A DNA stretch of 64,000 bases from NCBI RefSeq assembly GCF_048569485.1, contig NC_134364.1:124880882-124944881 (forward strand), given 5' to 3'. Shown here piece by piece: positions 21,863 through 35,462 of the stretch. Each line of letters opens with the position of its first letter. Position 1 is the stretch's first letter. The notes under the pieces were generated by a model that ran no database searches, was not told the DNA's origin, and worked only from the letters and a program-made list of their open reading frames with translations. This DNA comes from Anomaloglossus baeobatrachus. Its lineage: Eukaryota > Chordata > Amphibia > Anura > Aromobatidae. A program made the translations under genes and the position numbers.

Positions 21863-22909
21863 CCATATTTTTTTGTTTTATAAGATGCACCGGATTATAA
21901 GATGTAGAAACAGAATAAATTGTTCAGCTCACCAATATTGCAGTCCCGCAGTGGAGGTCCAGCGCACGGATGGTTAGGAATACCAAGCAATAGCAATAAA
22001 GATGTATGAATCCAGACCATGATTAAGACAACTTGTTGAAACGCGTCGCTCTGAACTGGGGCTAGAATTTACTTTTGCATGTCCCTGGATTTTTTATTTA
22101 TTCTACTATTCCAATAAAGAAAGAAAAAACTTTTTTATTCAATATAAGTCTGCGCTGGATTCATACATCTTTATTGGATTATAAGATGCACCCCAAATTT
22201 GCAGGGAAAAAAAGGTAAAAAAAAAATATGGGGTCTGTTTTATAATTTGGTGGTCTCTTACCAGGGAGAGGGGACAGAAGCGGAGCGGGGGTCACAGGAG
22301 GCAGGGGCGGTACTATAGAGTACTATAGAGGGGGACCCACATACTCACTGCAGGTGCTGCTCTGTGCGGGTCAGTGACGCGGCTGCTGTGTGCGGGAGGC
22401 GGTGAGTCACCAGCCATTCTAAGGATGTTGGCAGTCGGCGGTGAGCGCTTCAAATAATGGCGGTCGGAGTCGACGCATGCGCAGATGAGAGCTTGAGCTG
22501 AGAGCTCCATCTGCGCACGCACTGACCCTAGGCACTATTATTTGAAACCCTGACTGCCGACATCTGCAGAATGACCGCCCGTCGCACAGAGCAGCCGCCT
22601 GTCGAGCAGAATGGAGCAGTCGAGCGCTGAGCAGAACGGAGCGGCCGAGCACCGAGCAGAATGGACCAGCCGCGCAGAGAGCAGAGCGGCCCCACAAAGA
22701 GCAGAGCAGCGCCACCCGATGCACAGAACAGCGTCACACAGACCAGCAGCGCCGGAAGCACAGCGCATTGCTCGGTGCATCTCCCCTGCCTCCTGTGACT
22801 CCTCTGCACAACACCCCAATAAGCTACATTTGGATTTTAAGACGTACCCCTCATTTTCCTCCCAAAGTTTTAGGAGGCAAAATGCATCTCATAATCCGAA
22901 AAAAAAAGG
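21863..22909. mobile_element. MITE with ATAAGATGCAC-type TIRs, interrupted
   Basis: The left end has TTTTATAAGATGCACCGG and the right end has the inverted GCATCTCATAATCCGAAAA, bounded by TA at 21861-21862 and 22910-22911. Subterminal repeats of GGATTATAAGATGCACC continue inward. The interior is GC-rich (about 22260-22800) with a GAGCAGAGCGGCC-type low-complexity stretch, which produces spurious frames. It is interrupted at 21905-22175. Confidence 0.65.
21905..22175 (+). mobile_element. Hammerhead-bearing insertion with 13-bp target duplication
   Basis: GGATTATAAGATG is present at 21892-21904 and again at 22176-22188, precisely flanking 271 inserted bases within the MITE. The insert contains a degenerate hammerhead core (CATGATTA, stem, TTGTTGAAACGCGTC at about 22019-22049), an AATAAAG signal and a 21-bp inverted repeat (ATGAATCCAG/CTGGATTCAT) around it. 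It matches the organisation of the elements at 5324 and 19440. Confidence 0.65.
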
Positions 22910-22954
22910 TATTTTTACATAATTTTAAATAATAATTTATATAATTTTATAATT

Positions 22955-23007
<53 letters not shown>
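22955..23007. repeat. (AT)n microsatellite
   Basis: Uninterrupted TA alternation of about 50 bases. Confidence 0.95.
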
Positions 23008-23013
<6 letters not shown>

Positions 23014-25039
23014 GCACCTACTACAATAATGTTAATTAAATATTCATAAAAAATATATTTGCATGTTTCACTTTAATATATTTTTATCTTGTTTTCTTTT
23101 TTTTGGATTTCTTTATTTCCCATTCATATTAATTTTACTTTTTACTCACTTACTCTGAGGGAGCCTAGGCACAGGAGTGCCAACATTCACTGGATGTCAG
23201 GGATCAACCAGCAAACTTGCAAAATCCCACCATATATCCTTACACATACTGTTGGTATAATCTGGGTATCTTCTGCTTATAATAATATATACATATAGCT
23301 AGTATAACCTGGGCATCTCCTGTATATAATTATATATGTACAGCTGGTATAACCTGGGCATCTCCTATATATAATTATATATGTACAGCCGGTATAACCT
23401 GGGCATCTCCTGTATATAATTATATATGTACAGCTGGTGTCACCTGGGCATCTCCTGTATATAATTATATATGTACAGCTGGTATAACCTGGGCATCTCC
23501 TGTATATAATTATATATGTACAGCTGGTATAACCTGGGCATCTCCTGTATATAATTATATATGTACAGCCGGTATAACCTGGGCATCTCCTGTATATAAT
23601 TATATATGTACAGCTGGTGTCACCTGGGCATCTCCTGTATATAATTATATATGTACAGCCGGTATAACCTGGGCATCTCCTGTATATAATTATATATGTA
23701 CAGCCGGTATAACCCGGGCATCTCCTGTATATAATTATATATGTACAGCTGGTATAACCTGGGCATCTCCTGTATATAATTATATATGTACAGCTGGTAT
23801 AACCTGGGCATCTCCTGTATATAATTATATATGTACAGCTGGTATAACCTGGGCATCTCCTGTATATAATTATATATGTACAGCCGGTATAACCTGGGCA
23901 TCTCCTGTATATAATTATATATGTACAGCCGGTGTAACCTGGGCATCTCCTGTATATAATTATATATGTACAGCTGGTATAACCTGGGCATCTCCTGTAT
24001 ATAATTATATATGTACAGCTGGTGTCACCTGGGCATCTCCTGTATATAATTATATATGTACAGCCGGTATAACCTGGGCATCTCCTGTATATAATTATAT
24101 ATGTACAGCTGGTATAACCTGGGCATCTCCTGTATATAATTATATATGTACAGCCGGTATAACCTGGGCATCTCCTGTATATAATTATATATGTACAGCT
24201 GGTGTCACCTGGGCATCTCCTGTATATAATTATATATGTACAGCTGGTATAACCTGGGCATCTCCTGTATATAATTATATATGTACAGCTGGTATAACCT
24301 GGGCATCTCCTGTATATAATTATATATGTACAGCCGGTATAACCTGGGCATCTCCTGTATATAATTATATATGTACAGCTGGTGTCACCTGGGCATCTCC
24401 TGTATATAATTATATATGTACAGCTGGTATAACCTGGGCATCTCCTGTATATAATTATATATGTACAGCTGGTATAACCTGGGCATCTCCTGTATATAAT
24501 TATATATGTACAGCTGGTATAACCTGGGCATCTCCTGTATATAATTATATATGTACAGCCGGTATAACCTGGGCATCTCCTGTATATAATTATATATGTA
24601 CAGCCGGTGTAACCTGGGCATCTCCTGTATATAATTATATATGTACAGCTGGTATAACCTGGGCATCTCCTGTATATAATTATATATGTACAGCTGGTAT
24701 AACCTGGGCATCTCCTGTATATAATTATATATGTACAGCTGGTATAACCTGGGCATCTCCTGTATATAATTTTATATGTACAGCTAGTATAACCTGGGCA
24801 TCTCCTGTATATAGTTATATATGTACAGCTGGTATAACCTGGGCATCTCCTGTATATAATTATATATGTACAGCCGGTATAACCTGGGCATCTCCTGTAT
24901 ATAGTTATATATGTACAGCTGGTATAACCTGGGCATCTCCTGTATATAATTATATATGTACAGCCGGTATAACCTGGGCATCTCCTGTATATAATTATAT
25001 ATGTACAGCCGGTATAACCTGGGCATCTCCTGTATATAA

Positions 25040-25119
25040 TTATATATGTGCAGCCGGTATAACCTGGGTATCTCCTGTATATAATTATATATGTACAGCT
25101 GGTATAACCTGGGTATCTC

Positions 25120-25159
<40 letters not shown>

Positions 25160-26200
25160 CTGGCTCCTGTATATAATTATATATGAACAGCTGGTATAAC
25201 CTGGGCATGTCCTGTATATAATTATATATGTACAGCTGGTATAACCTGGGCATCTCCTGTATATAATTATATATGTACAGCTGGTATAACCTGGACATCT
25301 CCTGTATATAATTATATATGTACAGCTGATATAACCTGGGCATCTTCTGTATATAATTTTATATGTACAGCTAGTATAACCTGGGCATCTCCTGTATATA
25401 ATTATGTATGTACAGCCGGTATAGCCTGGGCATCTCCTGTATATAATTATATATATATATAGCCGGTATAACCTGGGCATATCCTGTATATAATTATATA
25501 TGTACAGCCGGTATAACCCGGGCATCTCCTGTATATAATTATATATGTACAGCCGGAATAACCTGGACATCTCCTATATATAATTATATATGTACAGCTG
25601 GTATAACCTGGGCATCTCCTGTATATAATTATATATGTACAGCTGGTATAACCTGGGCATCTCCTGTATATAATTATATATGTACAGCCGGTATAACCCG
25701 GGCATCTCCTGTATATACTGTAATGATATATGTACAGCTGGTATAACCTGGGCATCTCCTGTATATAATTATATATATACAGCTGGTATAACCTGGGCAT
25801 CTCCTGTATATAGTTATATATGTACAGCTGGTATAACCTGGGCATCTCCTGTATATAATTATATATGTACAGCCGGTATAACCTGGGCATCTCCTGTATA
25901 TAATTATATATGTACAGCCGGTATAACCTGGGTATCTCCTGTATATAATTATATATGTACAGCTGGTATAACCTGGGCATCTCCTGTATATAATTATATA
26001 TATACAGCTGGTATAACCTGAGTATCTCCTGTATATAATTATATATGTACAGCTGGTATAACCTGGGCATGTCCTGTATATAATTATATATGTACAGCTG
26101 GTATAACCTGGGCACCTCCTGTATATAATTATATATGTACAGCCGGTATAACCTGGGCATCTCCTGTATATAATTATATATGTACAGCCGGAATAACCCG
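25040..26200. repeat. Block of array duplicated at about 28750-29910
   Basis: Shared rare variants in the same order (TA expansion, GAACAGCTGG, CATATCC, CTGTAATxATATATG, CTGAGTATC) place this block about 3.7 kb from its partner. This implies a segmental duplication within the array after unit variants had arisen. Confidence 0.75.
25123..25156. repeat. (TA)n expansion inside the array
   Basis: The AT core of one 45-bp unit is expanded to about 17 TA pairs. The same event is found at 28834-28861. Confidence 0.9.
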
Positions 26201-28749
26201 GGCATCTCCTGTATATAATTATATATGTACAGCTAGTATAACCTGGGCATCTCCTGTATATAATTATATATGTACAGCTGGTATAACCTGGGCATCTCCT
26301 GTATATAATTATATATGTACAGCCGGTATAACCTGGGCATCTCCTGTATATAATTATATATGTACAGCTGGTGTCACCTGGGCATCTCCTGTATATAATT
26401 ATATATGTACAGCTGGTATAACCTGGGCATCTCCTGTATATAATTATATATGTACAGCTGGTATAACCTGGGCATCTCCTGTATATAATTATATATGTAC
26501 AGCTAGTATAACCTGGGCATCTCCTGTATATAATTATATATGTACAGCCGGAATAACCCGGGCATCTCCTGTATATAATTATATATGTACAGCTAGTATA
26601 ACCTGGGCATCTCCTGTATATAATTATATATGTACAGCTGGTATAACCTGGGCATCTCCTGTATATAATTATATATGTACAGCCGGTATAACCTGGGCAT
26701 CTCCTGTATATAATTATATATGTACAGCTGGTGTCACCTGGGTATCTCCTGTATATAATTATATATGTACAGCTGGTATAACCTGGGCATCTCCTGTATA
26801 TAATTATATATGTACAGCTGGTATAACCTGGGCATCTCCTGTATATAATTATATATGTACAGCTGGTATAACCTGGGCATCTCCTGTATATAATTATATA
26901 TGTACAGCCGGTATAAGCTGGGCATCTCCTGTATATAATTATATATGTACAGCCGGTGTAACCTGGGCATCTCCTGTATATAATTATATATGTACAGCTG
27001 GTATAACCTGGGCATCTCCTGTATATAATTATATATGTACAGCTGGTATAACCTGGGCATCTCCTGTATATAATTATATATGTACAGCTGGTATAACCTG
27101 GGCATCTCCTGTATATAATTATATATGTACAGCTGGTATAACCTGGGCATCTCCTGTATATAATTATATATGTACAGCCGGTATAACCTGGGCATCTCCT
27201 GTATATAATTATATATGTACAGCCGGTATAACCTGGGCATCTCCTGTATATAGTTATATATGTACAGCTGGTATAACCTGGGCATCTCCTGTATATAATT
27301 ATATATGTACAGCCGGTATAACCTGGGCATCTCCTGTATATAATTATATATGTACAGCTGGTATAACCTGGGCATGTCCTGTATATAATTATATATGTAC
27401 AGCTGGTATAACCTGGGTATCGCCTGTATATAATTATATATGTACAGCTGGTATAACCTGGACATCTCCTGTATATAAGTATATATGTACAGCTGATATA
27501 ACCTGGGTATCTCCTGTATATAATTATATATGTACAGCTAGTATAACCTGGGCATCTCCTGTATATAATTATGTATGTACAGCAGGTATAACCTGGGCAT
27601 CTCCTGTATATAATATTATATATATACAGCCGGTATAACCTGGGCATATCCTGTATATAATTATATATGTACAGCCGGTATAACCCGGGCATCTCCTGTA
27701 TATAATTATATATGTACAGCCGGAATAACCTGGACATCTCCTGTATATAATTATATATGTACAGCTGGTATAACCTGGGCATCTCCTGTATATAATTATA
27801 TATGTACAGCTGGTATAACCTGGGCATCTCCTGTATATAATTATATATGTACAGCTGGTATAACCTGGGCATCTCCTGTACATAATTATATATGTACAGC
27901 CGGTATAACCTGGACATCTCCTGTATATACTGTAATTATATATGTACAGCTGGTATAACCTGGGCATCTCCTGTATATAATTATATATGTACAGCTGGTA
28001 TAACCTGGGCATCTCCTGTATATAATTATATATATATACAGCTGGTATAACCTGGGCATCTCCTGTATATAGTTATATATGTACAGCTGGTATAACCTGG
28101 GCATCTCCTGTATATAATTATATATGTACAGCAGGTATAACCTGGGCATCTCCTGTATATAATTATATATGTACAGCCGGTATAACCTGGGCATCTCCTG
28201 TATATAATTATATATATACAGCCGGTATAACCTGGGTATCTCCTGTATATAATTATATATGTACAGCTGGTATAACCTGGGCATCTCCTGTATATAATTA
28301 TATATATATACAGCTGGTATAACCTGGGCATCTCCTGTATATAATTATATATGTACAGCTGGTATAACCTGGGCATGTCCAGTATATAATTATATATGTA
28401 CAGCTGGTATAACCTGGGTATCTCCTGTATATAATTATATATGTACAGCTGGTATAACCTGGGCATCTCCTGTATATAATTTTATATGTACAGCTAGTAT
28501 AACCTGGGCATCTCCTGTATATAGTTATATATGTACAGCTGGTATAACCTGGGCATCTCCTGTATATAATTATATATGTACAGCCGGTATAACCTGGGCA
28601 TCTCCTGTATATAATTTTATATGTACAGCTAGTATAACCTGGGCATCTCCTGTATATAGTTATATATGTACAGCTGGTATAACCTGGGCATCTCCTGTAT
28701 ATAATTATATATGTACAGCCGGTATAACCTGGGCATCTCCTGTATATAA

Positions 28750-28829
28750 TTATATATGTGCAGCCGGTATAACCTGGGTATCTCCTGTATATAATTATAT
28801 ATGTACAGCTGGTATAACCTGGGTATCTC

Positions 28830-28865
<36 letters not shown>

Positions 28866-29910
28866 CTGGCTTCTGTATATAATTATATATGAACAGCTGG
28901 TATAACCTGGGCATGTCCTGTATATAATTATATATGTACAGCTGGTATAACCTGGGCATCTCCTGTATATAATTATATATGTACAGCTGGTATAACCTGG
29001 ACATCTCCTGTATATAATTATATATGTACAGCTGATATAACCTGGGCATCTCCTGTATATAATTTTATATGTACAGCTAGTATAACCTGGGCATCTCCTG
29101 TATATAATTATGTATGTACAGCCGGTATAGCCTGGGCATCTCCTGTATATAATTATATATATATACAGCCGGTATAACCTGGGCATATCCTGTATATAAT
29201 TATATATGTACAGCCGGTATAACCCGGGCATCTCCTGTATATAATTATATATGTACAGCCGGAATAACCTGGACATCTCCTATATATAATTATATATGTA
29301 CAGCTGGTATAACCTGGGCATCTCCTGTATATAATTATATATGTACAGCTGGTATAACCTGGGCATCTCCTGTATATAATTATATATGTACAGCCGGTAT
29401 AACCTGGGCATCTCCTGTATATACTGTAATTATATATGTACAGCTGGTATAACCTGGGCATCTCCTGTATATAATTATATATATACAGCTGGTATAACCT
29501 GGGCATCTCCTGTATATAGTTATATATGTACAGCTGGTATAACCTGGGCATCTCCTGTATATAATTATATATGTACAGCCGGTATAACCTGGGCATCTCC
29601 TGTATATAATTATATATGTACAGCCGGTATAACCTGGGTATCTCCTGTATATAATTATATATGTACAGCTGGTATAACCTGGGCATCTCCTGTATATAAT
29701 TATATATATACAGCTGGTATAACCTGAGTATCTCCTGTATATAATTATATATGTACAGCTGGTATAACCTGGGCATGTCCTGTATATAATTATATATGTA
29801 CAGCTGGTATAACCTGGGCACCTCCTGTATATAATTATATATGTACAGCCGGTATAACCTGGGCATCTCCTGTATATAATTATATATGTACAGCCGGTAT
29901 AACCTGGGTA
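28750..29910. repeat. Partner copy of array block
   Basis: Matches 25040-26200 variant by variant with an offset near 3706 bases. Confidence 0.75.
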
Positions 29911-31771
29911 TCTCCTGTATATAATTAAATATGTACAGCTGGTATAACCTGGACATCTCCTGTATATAATTATATATGTACAGCTGGTATAACCTGGGCA
30001 TCTCCTGTATATAATTTTATATGTACAGCTAGTATAACCTGGGCATCTCCTGTATATAATTATGTATGTACAGCCGGTATAGCCTGGGCATCTCCTGTAT
30101 ATAATTATATATATACAGCCGGTATAACCTAGGCATCTCCTGTATATAATTATATATATACAGCTGGTATAACCTGGGCATCTCCTGTATATAGTTATAT
30201 ATGTACAGCTGGTATAACCTTGGCATCTCCTGTATATAATTATATATGTACAGCCGGTATAACCTGGGCATCTCCTGTATATAATTATATATGTACAGCC
30301 GGTATAACCTGGGTATCTCCTGTATATAATTATATATGTACAGCTGGTATAACCTGGGCATCTCCTGTATATAATTATATATATACAGCTGGTATAACCT
30401 GGGCATCTCCTGTATATAATTATATATGTACAGCTGGTATAACCTGGGCATGTCCTGTATATAATTATATATGTACAGCTGGTATAACCTGGGCACCTCC
30501 TGTATATAATTATATATGTACAGCCGGTATAACCTGGGCACCTCCTGTATATAATTATATATGTACAGCCGGTATAACCTGGGCATCTCCTGTATATAAT
30601 TATATATGTACAGCCGGTATAACCTGGGTATCTCCTGTATATAATTATATATGTACAGCTGGTATAACCTGGACATCTCCTGTATATAATTATATATGTA
30701 CAGCTGGTATAACCTGGACATCTCCTGTATATAATTATATATGTACAGCTAGTATAACCTGGGCATCTCCTGTATATAATTATGTATGTACAGCCGGTAT
30801 AGCCTGGGCATCTCCTGTATATAATTATATATGTACAGCTGGTATAACCTGGACATCTCCTGTATATAATTATATATATACAGCCGGTATAACCTGGGCA
30901 TCTCCTGTATATAATTATATATGTACAGCCGGTATAACCCGGGCATCTCCTGTATATAATTATATATGTACAGCCGGTATAACCTTGGCATCTCCTGTAT
31001 ATAATTTTATATGTACAGCTAGTATAACCTGGGCATTTCCTGTATATAATTATGTATGTACAGCTAGTATAATCTGGGCATCTCCTGTATATAATTATAT
31101 ATATACAGCCGGTATAACCTGGGCATCTCCTGTATATTATTATATATGTACAGCTGGTATAACCTGGACATCTCCTGTATATAATTATACATGTATAGCT
31201 GGTATAACCTGGGCATCTTCTGTATATAGTTATATATGTACAGCTGGTATAACTTGGGCATCTCCTGTATATAATTATATATGTACAGCTGGTATAACCT
31301 GGACATCTCCTGGATATAATTATATATGTACAGCTGGTATAACCTGGGTATCTCCTGGATATAATTATATATGTACAGCCGGTATGACCCGGGCATCTCC
31401 TGTATATAATTATATATGTACAGCCGGTATAACCTGGGCATCTCCTGTATATAATTATATATGTACAGCCGGTATAACCTGGGCATCTCCTGTATATAAT
31501 TATATATGTACAGCCGGTATAACCAGGGCATCTCCTGTAGATAATTATATATGTACAGCCGGTATAACCTGGGCATCTCCTGTATATAATTATATATGTA
31601 CAGCTGGTATAACCTGGGCATCTCCTGTATATAATTATATATGTACAGCCGGTATAACCTGGGCATCTCCTGTATATAATTATATATGTTCAGCTGGTAT
31701 AACCAGGGCATCTCCTGTAGATAATTATATATGTACAGCTGGTATAACCTGGGCATCTCCTGTATATAGTT

Positions 31772-32145
31772 GTGGAGACACGGGGGTCAGTGGGTGCCCT
31801 CGTCCTTTTTTTTGTGACTTCTCCTCCTGTGCATTAAGATGACAATTGCTCAACCTGTCTTAATTGCATAATTTCCGAGAATTCTTTGGCTCCTTCTATT
31901 CTGAAATATAGTGGGTGAACGTGATCTGCGAGTAAAGTGGACTCTTCCCACTCTTCGGTGAGGGGAAGTCATCAGTGTCTGTCCTTCTCCACAGTCTTCT
32001 AGTCCTGAGGGCTGGGGTTGGTTTGTTGAGGCTCTGCTCCTTTTTGCAATGGACTCAAATAGATCCCATCCTATCGCACTGATTTCTCGCATTGCCATAA
32101 GCCAGTGTTTATTTGACTTGCCTCATGGTCTCGTTCAGATATGGA
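31772..32145. other. No gene seen
   Basis: Flank of the minisatellite. No recognised element, and frames are short. Confidence 0.5.
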
Positions 32146-32149
32146 GACA

Positions 32150-32990
32150 TTTTAATTTAACCCCTTTTACACTCTGATTTTCCATTCTGCATTTTTGTTT
32201 TTTCCTCCACTTTTTCCAAAAGCCATAACAGTTTTTATTTTCCCATCAGTATGAGGGCTTGTTTATTGCAGGATGAATTGTACTTTGGACATCATTCATT
32301 CTGTGCCATAGGGTACTGTAAAATGGGGGAAAATTCCAAATTCAAAAAAAGTACAATTGTTTTGGGGTTTTTTACTTACCATATTCAGTATATGGTAAAA
32401 CTGACCAGGCTTTATGAATCTCCAGCTCAGTACGAGTTCGTAGATACCAAAAATGTATAATTTTACTCTTATCTAAAGGGTGAAAAAAATTCAGAATTTT
32501 GTAAGAAAAAAAAAAAATATTGGACTTTTGTCCCCATTTTCTGAGACCCATAGCGTTCTCATTTTTCAGGGTCTGGGGCTGTGTAGGGCTTATGTTTTGT
32601 GGCTTGAGCTGATGTTTTTAAACATACCATTTTTGTCCAGATACAACATTTTATCTCCTGTTATTGCATTTTAAAAAAAAGTTGTGATGACCATAAAATG
32701 TAATTCTGGCATTTTTTCTTTTCTCTCTACGTACCAATCAGAGAAATTGATTTTATATTTTGATAGACTGAGCATTTCTGAACCAAATATGTGTATTTTT
32801 AGAAAATGATTTGAACTTTTATTTTTTTGTTTATTTTTTTTAAAAATTTTAAAAAAAATTATTTTACATTTTGAATTGATTTTACTAGTCCCCCTAGAAG
32901 TCTTTATGCCTGCACATGCTGATCACTTTTGCTGATCAGAATGATGCTTCAGCCTCCAGTTGTGTGCGATATTTTGGCTGTGTATCAAAA
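32150..32990. repeat. Dispersed repeat B, copy 1
   Basis: It shares ordered blocks with 52215-53000: AGCCATAAC, TTTTTATTT, GAGTTCGTAGATACCAAA and TTTTCTGAGACCCATAG. Both contain T-rich runs and end with ATTGATTTTACTAGTCCCCC. Non-coding, class not assigned. Confidence 0.65.
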
Positions 32991-34120
32991 TATGTAGGAC
33001 CCCATATGTCTTATTTATTTATTTTAATATTTAAATAAATAATTAAAAACAAAAATCCTTGTGTGGTCCCCCCCAATTTTGATACCCAGTCAAGATAAAG
33101 CAGACAGCTGGGGACTGGTATTCTCTGACTGGGGAGGCACACGGTTATTGGGTCTCCCCCAGCCTAAGCATCACCATTTCTCACAGCTGGGTCCCCCGCT
33201 TGCCTCAGGAGCTGTAGTGATCATTTGCGTTTTCCATTGTTGCAGCTTCTGGATGTAGCAGAGTAAGGATCGTCATGGGACTGTGGATTACGTTGGACCT
33301 GTGGGGTGTTTTTGGGGTTAATAAAGTGGTTAAAAAGGATGTGTTTTTTATTATTATTTAAGATAAAGGGTTTTTCTATGTTTGTTTTTTTTTTCTTTTT
33401 ATTTACATGGTTGTGAATATGGGAGGTCTCAAAGACACCTCTCCATTACCTTGGCTTGATAGATGAGATTTTTGACAAATCACAGCTGATATCAACCCTA
33501 TATATTATCTGTATTGCCACAGCACCAGGGCAATCAGGATGAGCAAAGTAGCCAAGTAAAGTGCCAAAATTGGCGTATCTAATAAATGTTCCAATTGTGG
33601 GGAGGCTGTGGGCTATTTTAAGGCTTGGGAGGGACCAATAAGCATGGACCTGCCAAGCCTGAAAATACTAGTCCCCAGCTGCCTGCTGTATCTGGCCTGG
33701 TTATCAAAACTGGGCATGAACCAACTTTTTTTTTTTATTATTTATTTAAATAATAAAAAAAAAAAGTTGTGGAGGAGCTTCTATTGTTGATATCAAGAAA
33801 AGATAAAGCACACAGTTGGGGGCTTCAGTCCCCAGCTGTCTCCTTTACCTGCGCTGATTATCACAAATAGGCGGGGGACCGCATGTCAAAGTGATGTAAT
33901 ATTCTGACAACATTGCTCCCAGAAGCGACCTGTGTTTCAGAGATGCATCCAGCCATCTTCCCCCTTCCATTTCAGCATTTTTGCAGCTCCCCATTCATCC
34001 TGGGAGGGTACACCAGAAAATTATTTCCTATTGACTTGAATTATATTCGTTATTCGGGAATAGTTCAAAATATTCAAGATGAATAATCGGAACCTGAATA
34101 TGTCACTATTCGCCCATCAC
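32991..34120. repeat. Dispersed repeat C, copy 1
   Basis: It shares CAAGATAAAGCAGACAGCTG-type phrases and the CCCAGC-rich stretch with 50210-51430 (AACCAGCCAAGGTAAAGC there). Blocks describing TTTATTTAAATAATAAA recur in both. No open frame of note; class not assigned. Confidence 0.55.
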
Positions 34121-34168
34121 TATTCCTTTGTCTTTAACCTTAGTTTTCTCATTTGATGTGATATACAG

Positions 34169-34356
34169 GCGTCAGCAGAATATTACAACATATCTCTGGG
34201 CCGCTGACACCGATTCTACGCATCAATGCATTAGGTTCTGTAGAAATACAATCATTGTGTACAAAAACGCTGGAAATTACGGAAATGTATCTTTTGACAC
34301 CAAGCAATTTGATACGAGAAGCGCATTCAAGGTGAAACAGTGCGGCAGCCCTTTTA
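34169..34356 (+). CDS. Possible host exon, unidentified (188 bp)
   Basis: An open frame runs through a segment bounded by a TTTTCTCATTTGATG...ATACAG acceptor and a TTTTA|GTAAGT donor. It would encode QQNITTYLWAADTDSTHQC and later NAGNYGNVSFDTKQF and KVKQCGSPF, with four cysteines and one N-x-S/T site. It would begin in phase 2 and end in phase 1. The sequence is not part of any repeat recognised here. The protein is not recognised and the partner exons are not visible. It could be a chance frame. Confidence 0.3.
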
Positions 34357-34793
34357 GTAAGTGCTAATACAGCAGTGCCGGCCGCCTCCGGCTTATTTAT
34401 GGATATAATCACACTGGGCTCTGAAGAGTGGAGTATTTTTGATTATATGTATTTTGAGGGGAATTTATACCTGCGCTATGGAAATAAGTGAGAAGTCTGG
34501 AAGTAATGTGAGTAATGCTCATCTGTAAGTGACTTTCCAAAAATAACCTTCTCCCCTTATATAAAACGTATGTTCTGTGCTGCGTCATATTGTGAGATGA
34601 TCGCCAGCGTTTAATGAAAGGTCTGAGAAGGGAAGCAGCCGCTATATCCGGAGATTTACTGGGGCTTTTCTTTAGCGGCTCACAAAGTTATTGTCAAATG
34701 TCAAGGACCATTATACCATAATATAATGATTATTAATGTCTGTCGCCTCAGCCGTAGGAAGTTTTATGGATTTTTATTTTTTTTTAGAAGCTT

Positions 34794-34868
34794 TAACCCT
34801 TGTCTGGTACCATGAAAAAAATCACTGCATAGGGTCACATCGACCCCATAGTTCCAGATAAGGGTTAC
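34794..34868. repeat. Short inverted repeat (mini-MITE or hairpin)
   Basis: TAACCCTTGTCTGGTAC and GTTCCAGATAAGGGTTA form near-perfect 17-base inverted ends of a 75-bp unit containing GGGTCACATCGACCCC. No target duplication is evident. Confidence 0.5.
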
Positions 34869-34869
34869 T

Positions 34870-35455
34870 ATAATGTAAATCTTTTGTTCTTTGATGCCCG
34901 AGAAGACATCACAATGTCCATTGGCCCTAATGCATTATACACATTTGGGATTTTTTCATTAATTTTTACATTTTATGGGAAAAATAAACTTTTGAAAAAG
35001 ACATCTACTTCTAAGTTGCAACTTTGTTGATCTAGAAGAAGAAGAATACCAATTAATGGTCAGTGAAGAAATCAAAGAAATGAAGACTAAAGAGTTTTCA
35101 AATAACACACAATTGTATATTGTCTATAAAAACTGTGCCAAAACAACTTTGATGTATACTGCCCAGTACTATACAATGCCGAGCAGTAGCAGATGGCGGT
35201 GTTGAAGCGTGCGGAAGGAAGTGTACCATATGGGGTCTACGTCGTGTGTAAATGTTAAATATCCAAATGAAAAACGGTGAGCTGTACCCAAATAATAATG
35301 TCCGTGTAACGTCAAGATGGAACATATAGGTCCCAGTTCATCAAGACTAGATATTCTTCTTGGGGTTGTGTCCTGGACATGGCAATGAGAGGAGGTGCTT
35401 AGCTGGAGCTCCCGCACTCTCCAGCTTGCTTATCCTCTCTTGCTGAGCCCACCAA
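34870..35455. other. No gene seen; may include LINE 5' leader
   Basis: The last about 100 bases (GAGAGGAGGTGCTTAGCTGG onward) run directly into the ORF1 start at 35463 and may be its 5' UTR. Confidence 0.4.
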
Positions 35456-35462
35456 GCCCGCT

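Larger units (their letters stand above)
23297..31771. repeat. 45-bp minisatellite array, about 188 copies
   Basis: The unit is GGTATAACCTGGGCATCTCC followed by TGTATATAATTATATATG and TACAGCT, 45 bases in total. Units vary at few sites (GCTGG/GCCGG/GCTAG, GGTATAACC/GGTGTCACC, GGGCAT/GGGTAT/GGACAT). Variants recur at multiples of 45, for example GGTGTCACC spaced 180 or 405 bases, showing higher-order blocks. Because 45 is divisible by three and the unit lacks stops in several frames, very long open frames (up to about 750 codons) occur on both strands. They change frame at indels, lack any exon signal and are not genes. No coding or RNA feature is seen inside. Confidence 0.98.

Noticed and set aside
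23297-31771. CRISPR-like array
   Set aside because: Units are head-to-tail with no unique spacers and have a eukaryotic context.
23277-31842. Very long open frames (up to about 750 codons) on both strands
   Set aside because: They are products of the 45-bp minisatellite, whose unit is a multiple of three. They shift frame at indels and occur in several frames at once.
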